Positions 52,381-62,098 of a stretch of 64,000 bases of DNA are shown here, in pieces. The DNA is from Flavobacteriaceae bacterium (GTDB lineage Bacteria > Bacteroidota > Bacteroidia > Flavobacteriales > Flavobacteriaceae). The notes below the pieces were generated by a model. The model saw only the letters and a program-made list of their open reading frames with translations. It did not search any database and had not been told where the DNA came from. How positions within the stretch are numbered: position 1 is the first letter of the stretch; each line of letters starts with the position of its first letter. Position numbers and translations under genes: made by a program. Where the stretch lies: positions 42,620 to 106,619 of the forward strand of contig CANGWK010000005.1 in assembly GCA_947457615.1 (NCBI GenBank), read 5' to 3'.

Positions 52381-54105
52381 ATGAAATTATACCAAATATT
52401 TTTTTTAATAGTTTCCTTTACTGTTTTATCACAAGAAAAAGAAAAAGCAATTTTTTTTGGAGGATTTGAATCCAATTCGCAATGGTATCTTAATGATACT
52501 GGATTATTAGATGAAAATAAAAACCCAACATCCCATCCAGATAACCCGTTGCGTTCTAATAGTTTCCTTTTTTTAAATTATAAATACAAAAATTGGAGCG
52601 CTGGAATTCAAGGTGAAGCTTATGAAAAACAAGCATTGTACGGCCTGAATCCAAAATACGTAGGAACTAATGTTGCAACCTATTTTGTTCAATACAAAAC
52701 CGAGAAAATAGATCTTACTGCTGGGTATTTCTATGAGCAATTTGGTAGTGGTTTACTTTTTCGTAGTTGGGAAGATAGAGCATTAGGAATAAACAATTCT
52801 TTACGAGGCGGAAGAGCGATATTTAAACCAACTAAATACCTAACTTTCAAATCTATTTATGGCCAACAAAGAACTGGTTTTGATGTTGCAAATAGCAAAA
52901 TTTATGGTTTAGATACTGAAATCATCCTTTCAGATATTTTAAAATACAATACAACCAACCTATCCCTAGGATTGACTTATGTGGGAAGAGATGAAAAATC
53001 AAATCTAGAAAACCCTAAATTCAATAGTTTAACAAGTGGTTACGCCGGAAGATTGAGCTTAGCTCATAATTCTTTTTATATTTCAACCGAGTTTGATTAC
53101 AAATCAAAAGATGCTGTAGTTCAAGTTGTTGATCAAATAGACAATAATTTAATTAAACCAGGAAACGCCTTGTTACTTAATTTGGGCTATTCAAAGAAAG
53201 GATTTGGTATAGATGGAACTTTTAGAAGACTTGAAAATATGAGTTTCTTTTCGGAAAGAGGAGCAAAAGGAAATTCGTATAACGATAGAATCATGAATTT
53301 TATTCCGAGTTTAACCAAACAAAACCACTATAATTTAGCTAATATTTATGTGTATCAAGCGCAACCTAATGTAATCCTTGCCGACAAAGACTTGGTTAAA
53401 GCGGGAGAAATTGGCGGTCAGCTTGATTTATTTTATGATGTTAAGAAAGGGTCTACTCTTGGTGGCAAAAATGGAATGAAATTGGCATTCAACTTTTCTA
53501 ATTGGAATGCTTTGGGAGGTACTTTTTATATCTCCAATCCCCAAGATTATAAAACTGATTTTCTAGGTTTAGGAAAAAGATACTTTACCGATTACAATTT
53601 GGAAGTTACTAAAAAATGGAATTCTAAGTGGCAATCTATTTTTAGTTATAGTAACCAATATTATAATAAGAAAATGATTCAAGAAACTTATGGGGAGGTA
53701 AATGCAAATATTGTCGCTGCTGAAGCAACTTACAAATTTAACGCTACAAAATCAATACGAGTTGTTGGAGAACATCTATGGGCAGACCACGACAAGAAAA
53801 ACTGGGCTGGCGGGACTGTAGAAATGAACTTGAATTCTAAATTATCATTTTACATATCCGATTTATATAATTATGGAAATGAAATTAATTTCAACCCAAA
53901 TTTCTCATTGTCTAACATCTTCAACAACCCTTTAGACTGTTTGCGTAATCATTATTATAATATTGGCGGAGCCTATAGAAAAAATTCAACACGTATTGCT
54001 TTAAACTACGGTCGTCAAAGAGGTGGTTTAGTATGTGTTGGGGGCGTTTGTAGAGTTGTGCCTGAAAGTTCTGGATTGTCATTGTCCTTGAATACATCGT
54101 TTTAA
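52381..54105 (+). CDS. DUF6029 family outer membrane protein
   Basis: The 574-residue protein has a signal peptide (residues 1-17, FTVLSQ) and long alternating beta-strand sequence with aromatic girdles (YFVQYKTEKIDLTAGYFYEQF, GLLFRSWEDRALGINNSLRGG). It ends LSLSLNTSF, as expected for an outer membrane barrel. I identify the family as DUF6029 from these motifs and from its place after TlpA and beside Omp28. Its function is unknown. A Cys pair (VCVGGVC) near the C-terminus could be a substrate for the TlpA protein. Confidence 0.8.
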   Translation: MKLYQIFFLIVSFTVLSQEKEKAIFFGGFESNSQWYLNDTGLLDENKNPTSHPDNPLRSNSFLFLNYKYKNWSAGIQGEAYEKQALYGLNPKYVGTNVATYFVQYKTEKIDLTAGYFYEQFGSGLLFRSWEDRALGINNSLRGGRAIFKPTKYLTFKSIYGQQRTGFDVANSKIYGLDTEIILSDILKYNTTNLSLGLTYVGRDEKSNLENPKFNSLTSGYAGRLSLAHNSFYISTEFDYKSKDAVVQVVDQIDNNLIKPGNALLLNLGYSKKGFGIDGTFRRLENMSFFSERGAKGNSYNDRIMNFIPSLTKQNHYNLANIYVYQAQPNVILADKDLVKAGEIGGQLDLFYDVKKGSTLGGKNGMKLAFNFSNWNALGGTFYISNPQDYKTDFLGLGKRYFTDYNLEVTKKWNSKWQSIFSYSNQYYNKKMIQETYGEVNANIVAAEATYKFNATKSIRVVGEHLWADHDKKNWAGGTVEMNLNSKLSFYISDLYNYGNEINFNPNFSLSNIFNNPLDCLRNHYYNIGGAYRKNSTRIALNYGRQRGGLVCVGGVCRVVPESSGLSLSLNTSF

Positions 54106-54122
54106 ACGAATAATCAACAACT

Positions 54123-54169
54123 AAAAAATCCGTAGTTTATCTAAAATTTAGATAACTACGGATTTTTTT
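54123..54169. terminator. Bidirectional terminator between DUF6029 gene and mgtE
   Basis: AAAAAATCCGTAG...ATCTAAA (54123-54144) pairs with TTTAGAT...CTACGGATTTTTTT (54147-54169); a single extra T bulges. A-run before and T-run after serve the two convergent genes. Confidence 0.85.
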
Positions 54170-54196
54170 ATTTTAGAAAATTATGGAGTATTCCAA

Positions 54197-55546
54197 TTAA
54201 AACCCTAGAATCATTCGGGCAATTGCAAAGTAAATAATGATACCAAAAACATCATTTGTTGAAGTAATAAATGGTCCTGTAGCAATTGCTGGGTCAATTT
54301 TATTTTTATATAAAAACAACGGAACTAATGTACCAAGTGCAGCCGCAAAAATTAATACCACAACAATAGAAATTGATATTGCAAATCCTACCAAATATTG
54401 CTGGTACATTAACGAATGGTAAAGAAATAAAATTAAAGAAATGATAGTGCCGGATATTAAGGCAACTGATAATTCTTTTATTAAATATTGTCTGCTATAT
54501 TCTTTTAAAGTTCCATTAGCAAGACCTTGCACAACAATTGCAGAGGCTTGAACTCCAATATTTCCTGCAGTTGCTGAAAGTAATGGAACAAAAATTATTA
54601 ATGTTGAAAATTGTTGAATAGTGGTTTGATTGCTTTTAAGAACCAAAGAAGCAATAATTTCTATCACCATTCCTATCAATAACCATGGCAATCGTGCTTT
54701 AATTAATTCTAAAACGGTGTTGCTAGATTCAACATCTTGAGTGATACCTGCCGCCATTTGGTAATCTTTATCGGCTTCTTCTTTTATAACGTCAACAATA
54801 TCATCAATAGTTACACGACCAACTAAACGTCCCATTTCATCTACAACTGGAATGGCCTCAAGGTCATATTTTTGCATGATTCGTGCAACTTCTACATTAG
54901 GAGTAGTTACTTTTACATAATCTACTTTTTTTATGTAAACATCACTAATCATAGTTTTAGTTGAGGTAGTTAGTAAATCTTTCAAGGACAATCTTCCTTT
55001 CAATCGATTGTCCTCATCAACTACATATATAGAGTGCACGCGGGTAACATGTTCTGCCTGAATGCGCATTTCTTTAACGCAAGTAAGCACGTTCCAGTTT
55101 TCATTCACTTTTACTAGCTCTTTCCCCATTAATCCTCCAGCTTCATTTTCATCGTAACGCAATAAATCAACAATATCTTTTGCGTGTTCTAAATCCTCGA
55201 GCTCGGAGATTACTTCCTCTTTTTTACTTTGAGAAAGTTCCGAGATAATATCTGCAGCATCATCGGTATTTAATTCATCAATTTCTTCTGCAATTTCTTT
55301 AGCAGAAAGTCCATGAAGAATTTTTTCTCTAACACCATCTTCTAGTTCTAGTAATATTTCAGCAGTGATTTCGCTATCTAAAATTTTAAAAATATAAGTA
55401 GCCTCGGCAATATCAAGTTCTTCAAAAATCTCGGCAATATCAGCATGGTGCAAGTCATTCAATAAAACTTCCAATTCCTTGTCGTTTTTTTGATGAATAA
55501 GTTGCTCTATTTGAACTAAAAGTTCTTTGCTGATTTTAAACTGCAT
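54197..55546 (-). CDS. mgtE: Magnesium transporter MgtE
   Basis: The 449-residue protein has the MgtE order: an acidic helical N domain ([21 protein letters not shown] to [17 protein letters not shown]) and two CBS domains (about residues 135-255, ending [23 protein letters not shown]). A plug helix and a five-helix pore follow, with [22 protein letters not shown] and [18 protein letters not shown]. It admits Mg2+ when the cytoplasmic level is low. It overlaps the end of rsmA by 11 nt. Confidence 0.94.
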   Translation of the reverse strand: MQFKISKELLVQIEQLIHQKNDKELEVLLNDLHHADIAEIFEELDIAEATYIFKILDSEITAEILLELEDGVREKILHGLSAKEIAEEIDELNTDDAADIISELSQSKKEEVISELEDLEHAKDIVDLLRYDENEAGGLMGKELVKVNENWNVLTCVKEMRIQAEHVTRVHSIYVVDEDNRLKGRLSLKDLLTTSTKTMISDVYIKKVDYVKVTTPNVEVARIMQKYDLEAIPVVDEMGRLVGRVTIDDIVDVIKEEADKDYQMAAGITQDVESSNTVLELIKARLPWLLIGMVIEIIASLVLKSNQTTIQQFSTLIIFVPLLSATAGNIGVQASAIVVQGLANGTLKEYSRQYLIKELSVALISGTIISLILFLYHSLMYQQYLVGFAISISIVVVLIFAAALGTLVPLFLYKNKIDPAIATGPFITSTNDVFGIIIYFAIARMILGF

Positions 55547-56321
55547 TAGCCTCTATTTTTAGTGTGAGTTCTATAAACTGCTCTACCGACAATTGCTCTG
55601 GACGGAGGTCAAAGATACTATCTTCTCTTAAATTATCCGACAAATTTAAAGATTTTAAACTATTTCGCATGGTTTTTCTACGTTGTTGGAAAGCCATTTT
55701 TACAACGGTGTAAAGCATTTTTTCATTGCAAGGCAAAGTATAGTTTTCTTTTCGTCGCATGCGCATCACTCCTGACTTTACTCTTGGTGGCGGAATAAAA
55801 ACAGTTTCATCCACCGTGAATAAATACTCAACATCATAAAATGCTTGTGCTAAGACAGAAAGAATCCCGTAAACTTTACTTCCTTTTTTGGAACAAATTC
55901 GTTCAGCAACTTCTTTTTGAAACATACCCGAAAATTCCGGAATTTGTCCTCTAAATTCCAATGCTCTAAAAACAATTTGAGTAGAAATATTATAAGGAAA
56001 GTTTCCTATTATAGCAAATTGTTTTCCTTCAAAAACTTCGTTAATATTGAATTTTAAGAAATCCTTAGAGATAATCTTATCTTTCAAGTCTGGAAAATTA
56101 TCGTTTAAATACGTAACCGATTCCGTGTCTATTTCAATTGCATAAGTCGAAACAGGTTTTTCTAAAAGGTATTTGGTTAACACTCCCATTCCAGGTCCTA
56201 TTTCTAAAACAGTATCATAACCCTCTAAATTTAGGGTGTCGGCAATTGCTTTGGCGATAGATTCGTCTTTTAAGAAATGTTGTCCGAGGTGTTTTTTGGC
56301 TTTTACTTTTTCCATATTCAT
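55536..56321 (-). CDS. rsmA: 16S rRNA dimethyladenosine transferase
   Basis: The 261-residue KsgA enzyme dimethylates A1518 and A1519 of 16S rRNA. Diagnostic are [18 protein letters not shown], the SAM-binding [15 protein letters not shown], and [11 protein letters not shown] (catalytic NxPY, with Phe for the usual Leu). The C-terminal helices follow ([13 protein letters not shown]). It is upstream of mgtE and overlaps it by 11 nt, a common arrangement in the family. Confidence 0.96.
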   Translation of the reverse strand: MNMEKVKAKKHLGQHFLKDESIAKAIADTLNLEGYDTVLEIGPGMGVLTKYLLEKPVSTYAIEIDTESVTYLNDNFPDLKDKIISKDFLKFNINEVFEGKQFAIIGNFPYNISTQIVFRALEFRGQIPEFSGMFQKEVAERICSKKGSKVYGILSVLAQAFYDVEYLFTVDETVFIPPPRVKSGVMRMRRKENYTLPCNEKMLYTVVKMAFQQRRKTMRNSLKSLNLSDNLREDSIFDLRPEQLSVEQFIELTLKIEANAV

Positions 56322-56403
56322 TGCGATACATCAAGCAATCGCAGTTGTTAATTTGTTAATTCTAGTGCTGCCCCAAAGGCGAAAAAGGAAAATTAGTTAT
56401 AAT

Positions 56404-56727
56404 TTAATTTGATTGAAAAAACTCCGCAACAAATTCTAATTCGGTTCTAAATGCTAATACCTTATCTCCAAAAAGAGCTACTCCTTCTGCTCTAAACTTT
56501 GGTGCATCTTCATTATAATACCGCTGCAAGGTTTCTTTGCTATCCGTGGTATATTGAACTGCATACGTCTCTCCACCCATTTCTTCTTCCACCAAAACCT
56601 TAACTAATCTTGCGGAAGTAAATTTGCCTGTGGCTAAAATTTCAGGAATGTGTTTGTTTTGCATCCATTGTAACCATTGGGTTTGTATGCTTGAATCTAT
56701 ATTGCTAGTAACATTATATAATATCAT
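56404..56727 (-). CDS. DUF4286 family protein
   Basis: The start at 56727 (MILYNVTSNIDSSIQTQWLQ) gives 107 residues; a 15-residue longer form is possible but less typical. The ferredoxin-like fold pattern (YNVTSNID, TGKFTSARLVKVL, TYAVQYTTDSKETLQRYYNEDA, FRAEGVALFGDKVLAFRTEL) matches DUF4286, a small conserved Bacteroidota family of unknown function. It lies between rsmA and a TPR protein in the same direction, as is common in the group. Confidence 0.82.
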   Translation of the reverse strand: MILYNVTSNIDSSIQTQWLQWMQNKHIPEILATGKFTSARLVKVLVEEEMGGETYAVQYTTDSKETLQRYYNEDAPKFRAEGVALFGDKVLAFRTELEFVAEFFQSN

Positions 56728-56792
56728 AGTTTTGGTGTTTGAAATATTAATTGTGGCACTTAGATTGTGCAATTTGAAGAGAAATTGGATTA

Positions 56793-58571
56793 TTAAATTT
56801 CCTTATCTCCACGAAGCTTCCTATATTTTTTCTGAGCATTTACGTAGTATATGCTGTCTTCGTGCTTCGTTATGAGTTCTTCGTAAAGTGGTTGCGCTTT
56901 TTCGGCATCATTAAGTTGGCTATATATTTCAGCAGAATAATATAAAGCTTCATCTATATAAATGCATTCTTTGGAATTCTCTAAAATTTGTTTGTAATTG
57001 GCTAAAGCCGATGTTGTATCTCCTAAACTTTCATAAATTTTTCCAATTCTTAAAAGAGTTACTGGCTCAATAGCATCGTCTTTATTTTCTTTTAAAATTG
57101 CTTGAAAAGCCGCCAATGCATCTTGCTTTTTATCTTGAAACAATAAAAAATCGGCACGTGAGAATTTCTTTAACGCCACTTGGGTTGAATCTTCTACGGT
57201 ATTATCTGAAATCAGCAAAAATAAATCTAAAGCGTCATTAGCTATGAGTTGTGTAGATGCCGATTTTAAAACTTCTAACTGGTGGTTTGCCCATTTAAAA
57301 TCGCCTTTATAATAGCTTGTTTTTGCAATTTTCAAATTTGCTTCTTGTCCAATCGGGCTATTATTTCCGTCGGATTCTATCTGAGAATAATAAATTAAAG
57401 CCTGATTAAATTTTTCTTCAAATAATAAAATATCGGCCAATTCCATTTTGATTTCTGCATTTTGATTTCTGTTGATGGACATTTCCAAAACATTTTTCAA
57501 AATGGATTTTCCTGCTTCGGAATCTTTTAAATTAAAAGTTACAAAATGTGCTTTCAATTTTAGCAAAGACAAAGTAAAGGGGCTTTCGCCAAATTGTTTT
57601 AGCAAAGCATCCAATTCTAGAAGGATTGCGGGATAGTCTTGCGGAGCTGCTTTTTTTATCTTCATTTCCATCAAGTAGGCATTCGATTGAATTTTTAAAT
57701 CTAAATCTTGTGTATTTTCCAAAACAAATCCTAATATTTCCTTAGCCGCTTCTTCCTCTTTTTCTTCAATTGCTAATTGTCCTAGATTTACAATATTAGC
57801 AAACGATTCGGGGTTGCGTTTGTAAATTGCTTTTTGTTGGATAAAAGCCTTTCCATATTCTTTCATTTGAACATAAAACCAACTCAAATATTCGTTCCAA
57901 AATAAATCTTGTGTTTTTTGGATTCGAATTAAAATTGCTTTTTTCAAGGCCTCATTAAAATTTTCTTTACTGTCTTCAGTTATAAAACGAGTAAATTGAT
58001 ATTGAATTGAAATTAAATTTTGAGGCACTTTATAGGATTCCGTTAAGAACATTTCAATCATGTTTTCAATATCTCCTTTTTGTCCATAAAGCAAAGCCAT
58101 TTGAAAATTAAAATTGAATTTTGAATCTAACGCAGCCCCAATTTGATAGGCTTGGAGCGCATAATCTATAATTGCTTTTTGCTCAAAAGCAGGAGCAATT
58201 GAATACACTTCACTAGGTTTTTTCCGAATTTTATCGAGGGCTTGTTCGTAGTATTTTTTTGCTTTATCGGTGTTTTTTTGCAACTGAAAATTATATCCTA
58301 ATTCTACCAATAAACTGCTTTGTTTGTATTTATCCAAACGATCTTCAATTGTTTTATTGGCTTTTTCAAATTGTTGTAATTGTTGGTTACATATTACAGT
58401 TTGTTGGAAATAGTTATAATTATTGGGTTGGGATTTCAACAATTCTTCATAGGCGATTTGCGCTTTTTCAAACTCTCCTCTGTCCATATAATTTTGCGCT
58501 AATTGTTCGGATTGAGCCGATGCAAAAAGAGAAAATATAAGAAAGAATTGTAGGATAAGCGTTTTTTTCAT
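56793..58571 (-). CDS. Exported tetratricopeptide repeat protein
   Basis: The 592-residue protein has a signal peptide (residues 1-19, SLFASAQ) followed by many TPR-like helix pairs: MDRGEFEKAQIAYEELLKSQ at the N-terminus, then repeats through VTLLRIGKIYESLGDTTSALANYKQIL and YYSAEIYSQLNDAEKAQPLYEELI. TPRs give protein-protein contacts, probably in the periplasm. The lack of a catalytic domain means its partner is unknown. It precedes the DUF4286 gene by 65 nt and follows serS in the same direction. Confidence 0.88.
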   Translation of the reverse strand: MKKTLILQFFLIFSLFASAQSEQLAQNYMDRGEFEKAQIAYEELLKSQPNNYNYFQQTVICNQQLQQFEKANKTIEDRLDKYKQSSLLVELGYNFQLQKNTDKAKKYYEQALDKIRKKPSEVYSIAPAFEQKAIIDYALQAYQIGAALDSKFNFNFQMALLYGQKGDIENMIEMFLTESYKVPQNLISIQYQFTRFITEDSKENFNEALKKAILIRIQKTQDLFWNEYLSWFYVQMKEYGKAFIQQKAIYKRNPESFANIVNLGQLAIEEKEEEAAKEILGFVLENTQDLDLKIQSNAYLMEMKIKKAAPQDYPAILLELDALLKQFGESPFTLSLLKLKAHFVTFNLKDSEAGKSILKNVLEMSINRNQNAEIKMELADILLFEEKFNQALIYYSQIESDGNNSPIGQEANLKIAKTSYYKGDFKWANHQLEVLKSASTQLIANDALDLFLLISDNTVEDSTQVALKKFSRADFLLFQDKKQDALAAFQAILKENKDDAIEPVTLLRIGKIYESLGDTTSALANYKQILENSKECIYIDEALYYSAEIYSQLNDAEKAQPLYEELITKHEDSIYYVNAQKKYRKLRGDKEI

Positions 58572-58649
58572 CTAATAGGGTTTAAATAACAACGTACTAA
58601 AGTAGCACATTTTGTGATAGTTTAGTACATTGTTTTGTAAGATTAACTT

Positions 58650-59921
58650 TTAGTTAATGATTTCAAATCCAGTATACTTGCGTAATACTTCTGGAATTAC
58701 TATCCCATCCGGAGTTTGATAATTTTCTAATATTCCGGCAAGAACCCTTGGCAATGCCAAGGAACTTCCGTTAAGAGTATGTGCCAATTGGTTTTTCCCG
58801 TCTTTATCTTTATAGCGTAATTTTAAACGATTGGCTTGATAGGTTTCAAAATTAGAAACAGATGAAATTTCCAACCAACGATCTTGTGCGGTAGAAAATA
58901 CTTCAAAATCATAGGTTAATGCCGAAGCAAATCCCATATCGCCACCACAAAGACGCAAAACTCTGTATGGCAATTGCAATTCTCTTAAGATGTTTTTTAC
59001 ATGTTCCACCATTTCATCTAATGCTTCATACGACTTGTCTGGATGCTCCACGCGCACGATTTCTACTTTATCAAATTGGTGTAAACGATTCAATCCACGA
59101 ACGTGAGCGCCATAAGAACCAGCCTCTCTTCGGAAACATGGTGTGTATCCGGTACATTTTACTGGTAAATCATTTTCATTGAAAATTACATCACGAAAAA
59201 TATTGGTTACTGGAACTTCCGCAGTTGGAATTAAATATAAATCATCCGTTGCATCATGGTACATTTGCCCCTCTTTATCAGGTAGTTGCCCTGTTCCATA
59301 AGCCGAAGCTTCATTTACTAAATGTGGCACTTGGTATTCTAAGTAACCTGCATCGGTATTTTTATCTAAGAAATAAGTGATTAGAGCACGTTGCAATTTG
59401 GCACCTTTACCTTTATAAACTGGGAATCCTGCGCCAGTTATTTTTACCCCTAATTCAAAATCAATAATGTCATATTTTTTCACTAATTCCCAATGAGGCA
59501 ATGCACCCTCATGTAATTTAGGAATTGCTCCTTCTTCAAAAATATTTAAGTTTTCTTCCGGTGTTTTTCCTACAGGAACAATATCTGCAGGTAAGTTAGG
59601 GAGCAAATACATTTTTTGTAACAAATCGGCAGCAAGAATTTCTATTTTCTCTGAAATTGCTTTTCCTTGGTCTCTTAAAAGAACGGTTTTTTGTTTTAAA
59701 ATTTCCGCTTTTGCTTTCTCCCCATTTTTCATCATCTCCCCAATGTCTTTGGATAGTCTGTTGGATTCCGATAGAGTATTGTCTAATTCTACTTGGGCAG
59801 TTCTTCGATTTTCATCCAATTGCACAATTTCTTCTACAATGGCTTTAGCATTCATATTTTTTTTGGCTAAAGCAGCAATAACTTTCTCTTGATTTTCCCT
59901 AATAACAGCTATCTGTAACAT
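58650..59921 (-). CDS. serS: Serine--tRNA ligase
   Basis: The 423-residue class II synthetase has an N-terminal coiled-coil arm (LDENRRTAQVELDNTLSESN, helix pair about residues 30-100) that contacts tRNA-Ser. The catalytic core has motif 2 in PCFRREAGSYGAHVRGLNRLH and motif 3 in LNGSSLALPRVLAGILENYQ. ISSVSNFETYQANRLKLRY lies between them. It charges tRNA-Ser and tRNA-Sec. Length is standard and the ORF intact. Confidence 0.97.
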   Translation of the reverse strand: MLQIAVIRENQEKVIAALAKKNMNAKAIVEEIVQLDENRRTAQVELDNTLSESNRLSKDIGEMMKNGEKAKAEILKQKTVLLRDQGKAISEKIEILAADLLQKMYLLPNLPADIVPVGKTPEENLNIFEEGAIPKLHEGALPHWELVKKYDIIDFELGVKITGAGFPVYKGKGAKLQRALITYFLDKNTDAGYLEYQVPHLVNEASAYGTGQLPDKEGQMYHDATDDLYLIPTAEVPVTNIFRDVIFNENDLPVKCTGYTPCFRREAGSYGAHVRGLNRLHQFDKVEIVRVEHPDKSYEALDEMVEHVKNILRELQLPYRVLRLCGGDMGFASALTYDFEVFSTAQDRWLEISSVSNFETYQANRLKLRYKDKDGKNQLAHTLNGSSLALPRVLAGILENYQTPDGIVIPEVLRKYTGFEIIN

Positions 59922-60098
59922 GACTTAATTTTTAATGAGAGTGCAAATTTAAGAAATTGGTTTCTATTTATAGAATAATATAAAAAAGATTACAATAGGT
60001 GTAAATATCTGTATAACAATTATTTAAAAATATTTTAACAAAATTGAAGTTATAACGAAAAATAATTATTTGTACATTCGCAAAAATGTATACCAATT

Positions 60099-62021
60099 AT
60101 GAAAAAAACTTATTTAGTCCTTTTCCTTATTTCGTTAGCTTTGTGTAATGCACAACATGAAGACAATTTAAGTAAAATTGTAACAGCAGAAATGAGGTCG
60201 GCAAGCAATTTAATGGCAGTTGTTGCTAATCCGAACACTCAAAATTACGATATTACCTATCACAAATTGGAGTTTATTGTAGATCCCGCTGTTTATTTGA
60301 TAACAGGAAAAATTACTACAACCTATACTGCTTTAGCTAATATGAATAGCATTTATTTTGATTTGGCAAATGAATTAACCGTTTCTTCGGTAAAAAAGAA
60401 TGGGGTAAACTTGACATATACTCGAAATGGGGCTAACGAATTGATTATTAACCTTCCTGTTACACAAACAACTGGCACAGCAGCAACATTAGAAATTACT
60501 TATTCGGGTGCTCCCCCATCAAATGGGTTTAATGCTTTTACAACTGAAGTTAGAGGAAATGGAAGCAATACGTTGTTTACCTTATCGGAACCTTTTGGCG
60601 CTAGAGATTGGTGGCCATGTAAACAAGATTTGAATGACAAAATCAATTCAATAGATGTTTATATTACTGCTCCCTCGCAATATATCGCAGTTTCTAATGG
60701 AGTAGAACCGGAAGCACCAATTATTAATGGCGCTACTAAAACGACCCATTTTCATCATGGTTATGCTATTCCGGCTTACTTGATTTGTATGGCTGTTACA
60801 GATTATACTGTTTATAATCAAACTGCTGGGATTGGTACAAATCAGTATCCAATAATAAACTATATCTATCCTGAGAGTTATAATACTGCACTGCAAACCC
60901 AATTAGAACAAACGCCATTGCTTTTAAATTTATTTAGTAATTTATTTGAATTGTATCCTTTTCATAACGAAAAATATGGCCATGCTCAATTTGGTTGGGG
61001 AGGCGGAATGGAGCACACCACCGTATCTTTCATGGTAGGATTTGACCGACAATTAATTGCACATGAAATGGCCCACCAATGGTTTGGTGATAAAATTACT
61101 TGTGGAACCTGGAAAGACATTTGGTTAAACGAAAGTTTTGCTACTTATTTAGCATCTATTGTATATGAAAATTTTGATGGACCTGCAGCTTTTGTTAATG
61201 ACAAAACTAACATGGTGAATTTTATAACCTCTGCTCCTGACGGTGCAGTCTATCTTACCGATACTCAAGCAACCAATGTATATAGAATTTTTAGTGGCAG
61301 ATTGACCTATAATAAAGGTGCAATGGTATTGGAGATGCTTCGTTTTAAAATGGGAGATATTGCTTTTTTTCAGGCTATTAAAAATTATTTAGCCGATACT
61401 TCTTTGGCTTATGGCTATGCGGTTACCACTAATTTAAAAACCCATTTGGAAGCTGTTTATGGCAGTAGTTTAACGGAGTTTTTTAACGATTGGATATACA
61501 ACCAAGGGTATCCAAGTTACACGATAACAGCCCAAAATTGGGGATCCGGCCAAGGTCGTTTTAAAGTGAATCAAACGCAATCCGACGCTTCGGTAAGTTA
61601 TTTTGAAATGCCTGTTCCTGTAAGAATTTATGGTGACTCTGGACAAACTCAAGATCTGGTTTTAAACAATACGTATGATGGGGAGGTATTTATTCAATCT
61701 GTAAATTTCCCTATTTCGAGTGTAGAATTTGATCCCGATATGCATTTGATTTCAAATAACAACAACATCTCGTTGGGAAATGAAATTTTTGAATTAGAAA
61801 AAGCAATTAGTTTATATCCTAATCCAGTAAAAGACACATTACACATTCAATTACCCACTACTGTAACACTTGATAAAGTAACAATTTACAACAATTTAGG
61901 GCAAGTAATTTTAGAAAATAATACAGTTGATTTTTCATTATCTTCTATTTCTTCAGGGGTTTATGAGGTGCAACTACAAACTTCAGAAGGGCTTTTTCAT
62001 AAAAAAATTATAAAAAATTAG
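60099..62021 (+). CDS. M1 family aminopeptidase with T9SS sorting domain
   Basis: The 640-residue protein has a signal peptide (residues 1-18, ALCNAQ) and an M1 N-terminal beta domain (NYDITYHKLEFIVDPAVYLITG). The gluzincin site reads HEMAHQWFGDKITCG with the third ligand in IWLNESFATYLAS; the exopeptidase motif is GWGGGMEHTT. The last ~80 residues (ISLYPNPVKDTLHIQLPTT to FHKKIIKN) are a T9SS type A sorting domain. It should cleave N-terminal amino acids from peptides outside the cell. A terminator follows. Confidence 0.93.
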   Translation: MKKTYLVLFLISLALCNAQHEDNLSKIVTAEMRSASNLMAVVANPNTQNYDITYHKLEFIVDPAVYLITGKITTTYTALANMNSIYFDLANELTVSSVKKNGVNLTYTRNGANELIINLPVTQTTGTAATLEITYSGAPPSNGFNAFTTEVRGNGSNTLFTLSEPFGARDWWPCKQDLNDKINSIDVYITAPSQYIAVSNGVEPEAPIINGATKTTHFHHGYAIPAYLICMAVTDYTVYNQTAGIGTNQYPIINYIYPESYNTALQTQLEQTPLLLNLFSNLFELYPFHNEKYGHAQFGWGGGMEHTTVSFMVGFDRQLIAHEMAHQWFGDKITCGTWKDIWLNESFATYLASIVYENFDGPAAFVNDKTNMVNFITSAPDGAVYLTDTQATNVYRIFSGRLTYNKGAMVLEMLRFKMGDIAFFQAIKNYLADTSLAYGYAVTTNLKTHLEAVYGSSLTEFFNDWIYNQGYPSYTITAQNWGSGQGRFKVNQTQSDASVSYFEMPVPVRIYGDSGQTQDLVLNNTYDGEVFIQSVNFPISSVEFDPDMHLISNNNNISLGNEIFELEKAISLYPNPVKDTLHIQLPTTVTLDKVTIYNNLGQVILENNTVDFSLSSISSGVYEVQLQTSEGLFHKKIIKN

Positions 62022-62042
62022 ACCTATTTAATATATTTAGTG

Positions 62043-62076
62043 AAAAGTAAGGTGAAAACCTTACTTTTGCTTTTTT
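62043..62076 (+). terminator. Terminator after the aminopeptidase gene
   Basis: Arms AAAAGTAAGG (62043-62052) and CCTTACTTTT (62059-62068) are perfect, with a 6-nt loop and a T-run after GC. The second arm overlaps TACTTTTG (62062-62069), which could double as the -7 box of rseP. Confidence 0.78.
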
Positions 62077-62098
62077 ATAACCATATAGTATAATATAA

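Noticed and set aside
62062..62069. TACTTTTG as the rseP promoter
   Set aside because: It is formed by the second arm of a strong terminator and has no TTG with proper spacing, so it is mentioned with the terminator but not listed as a promoter.
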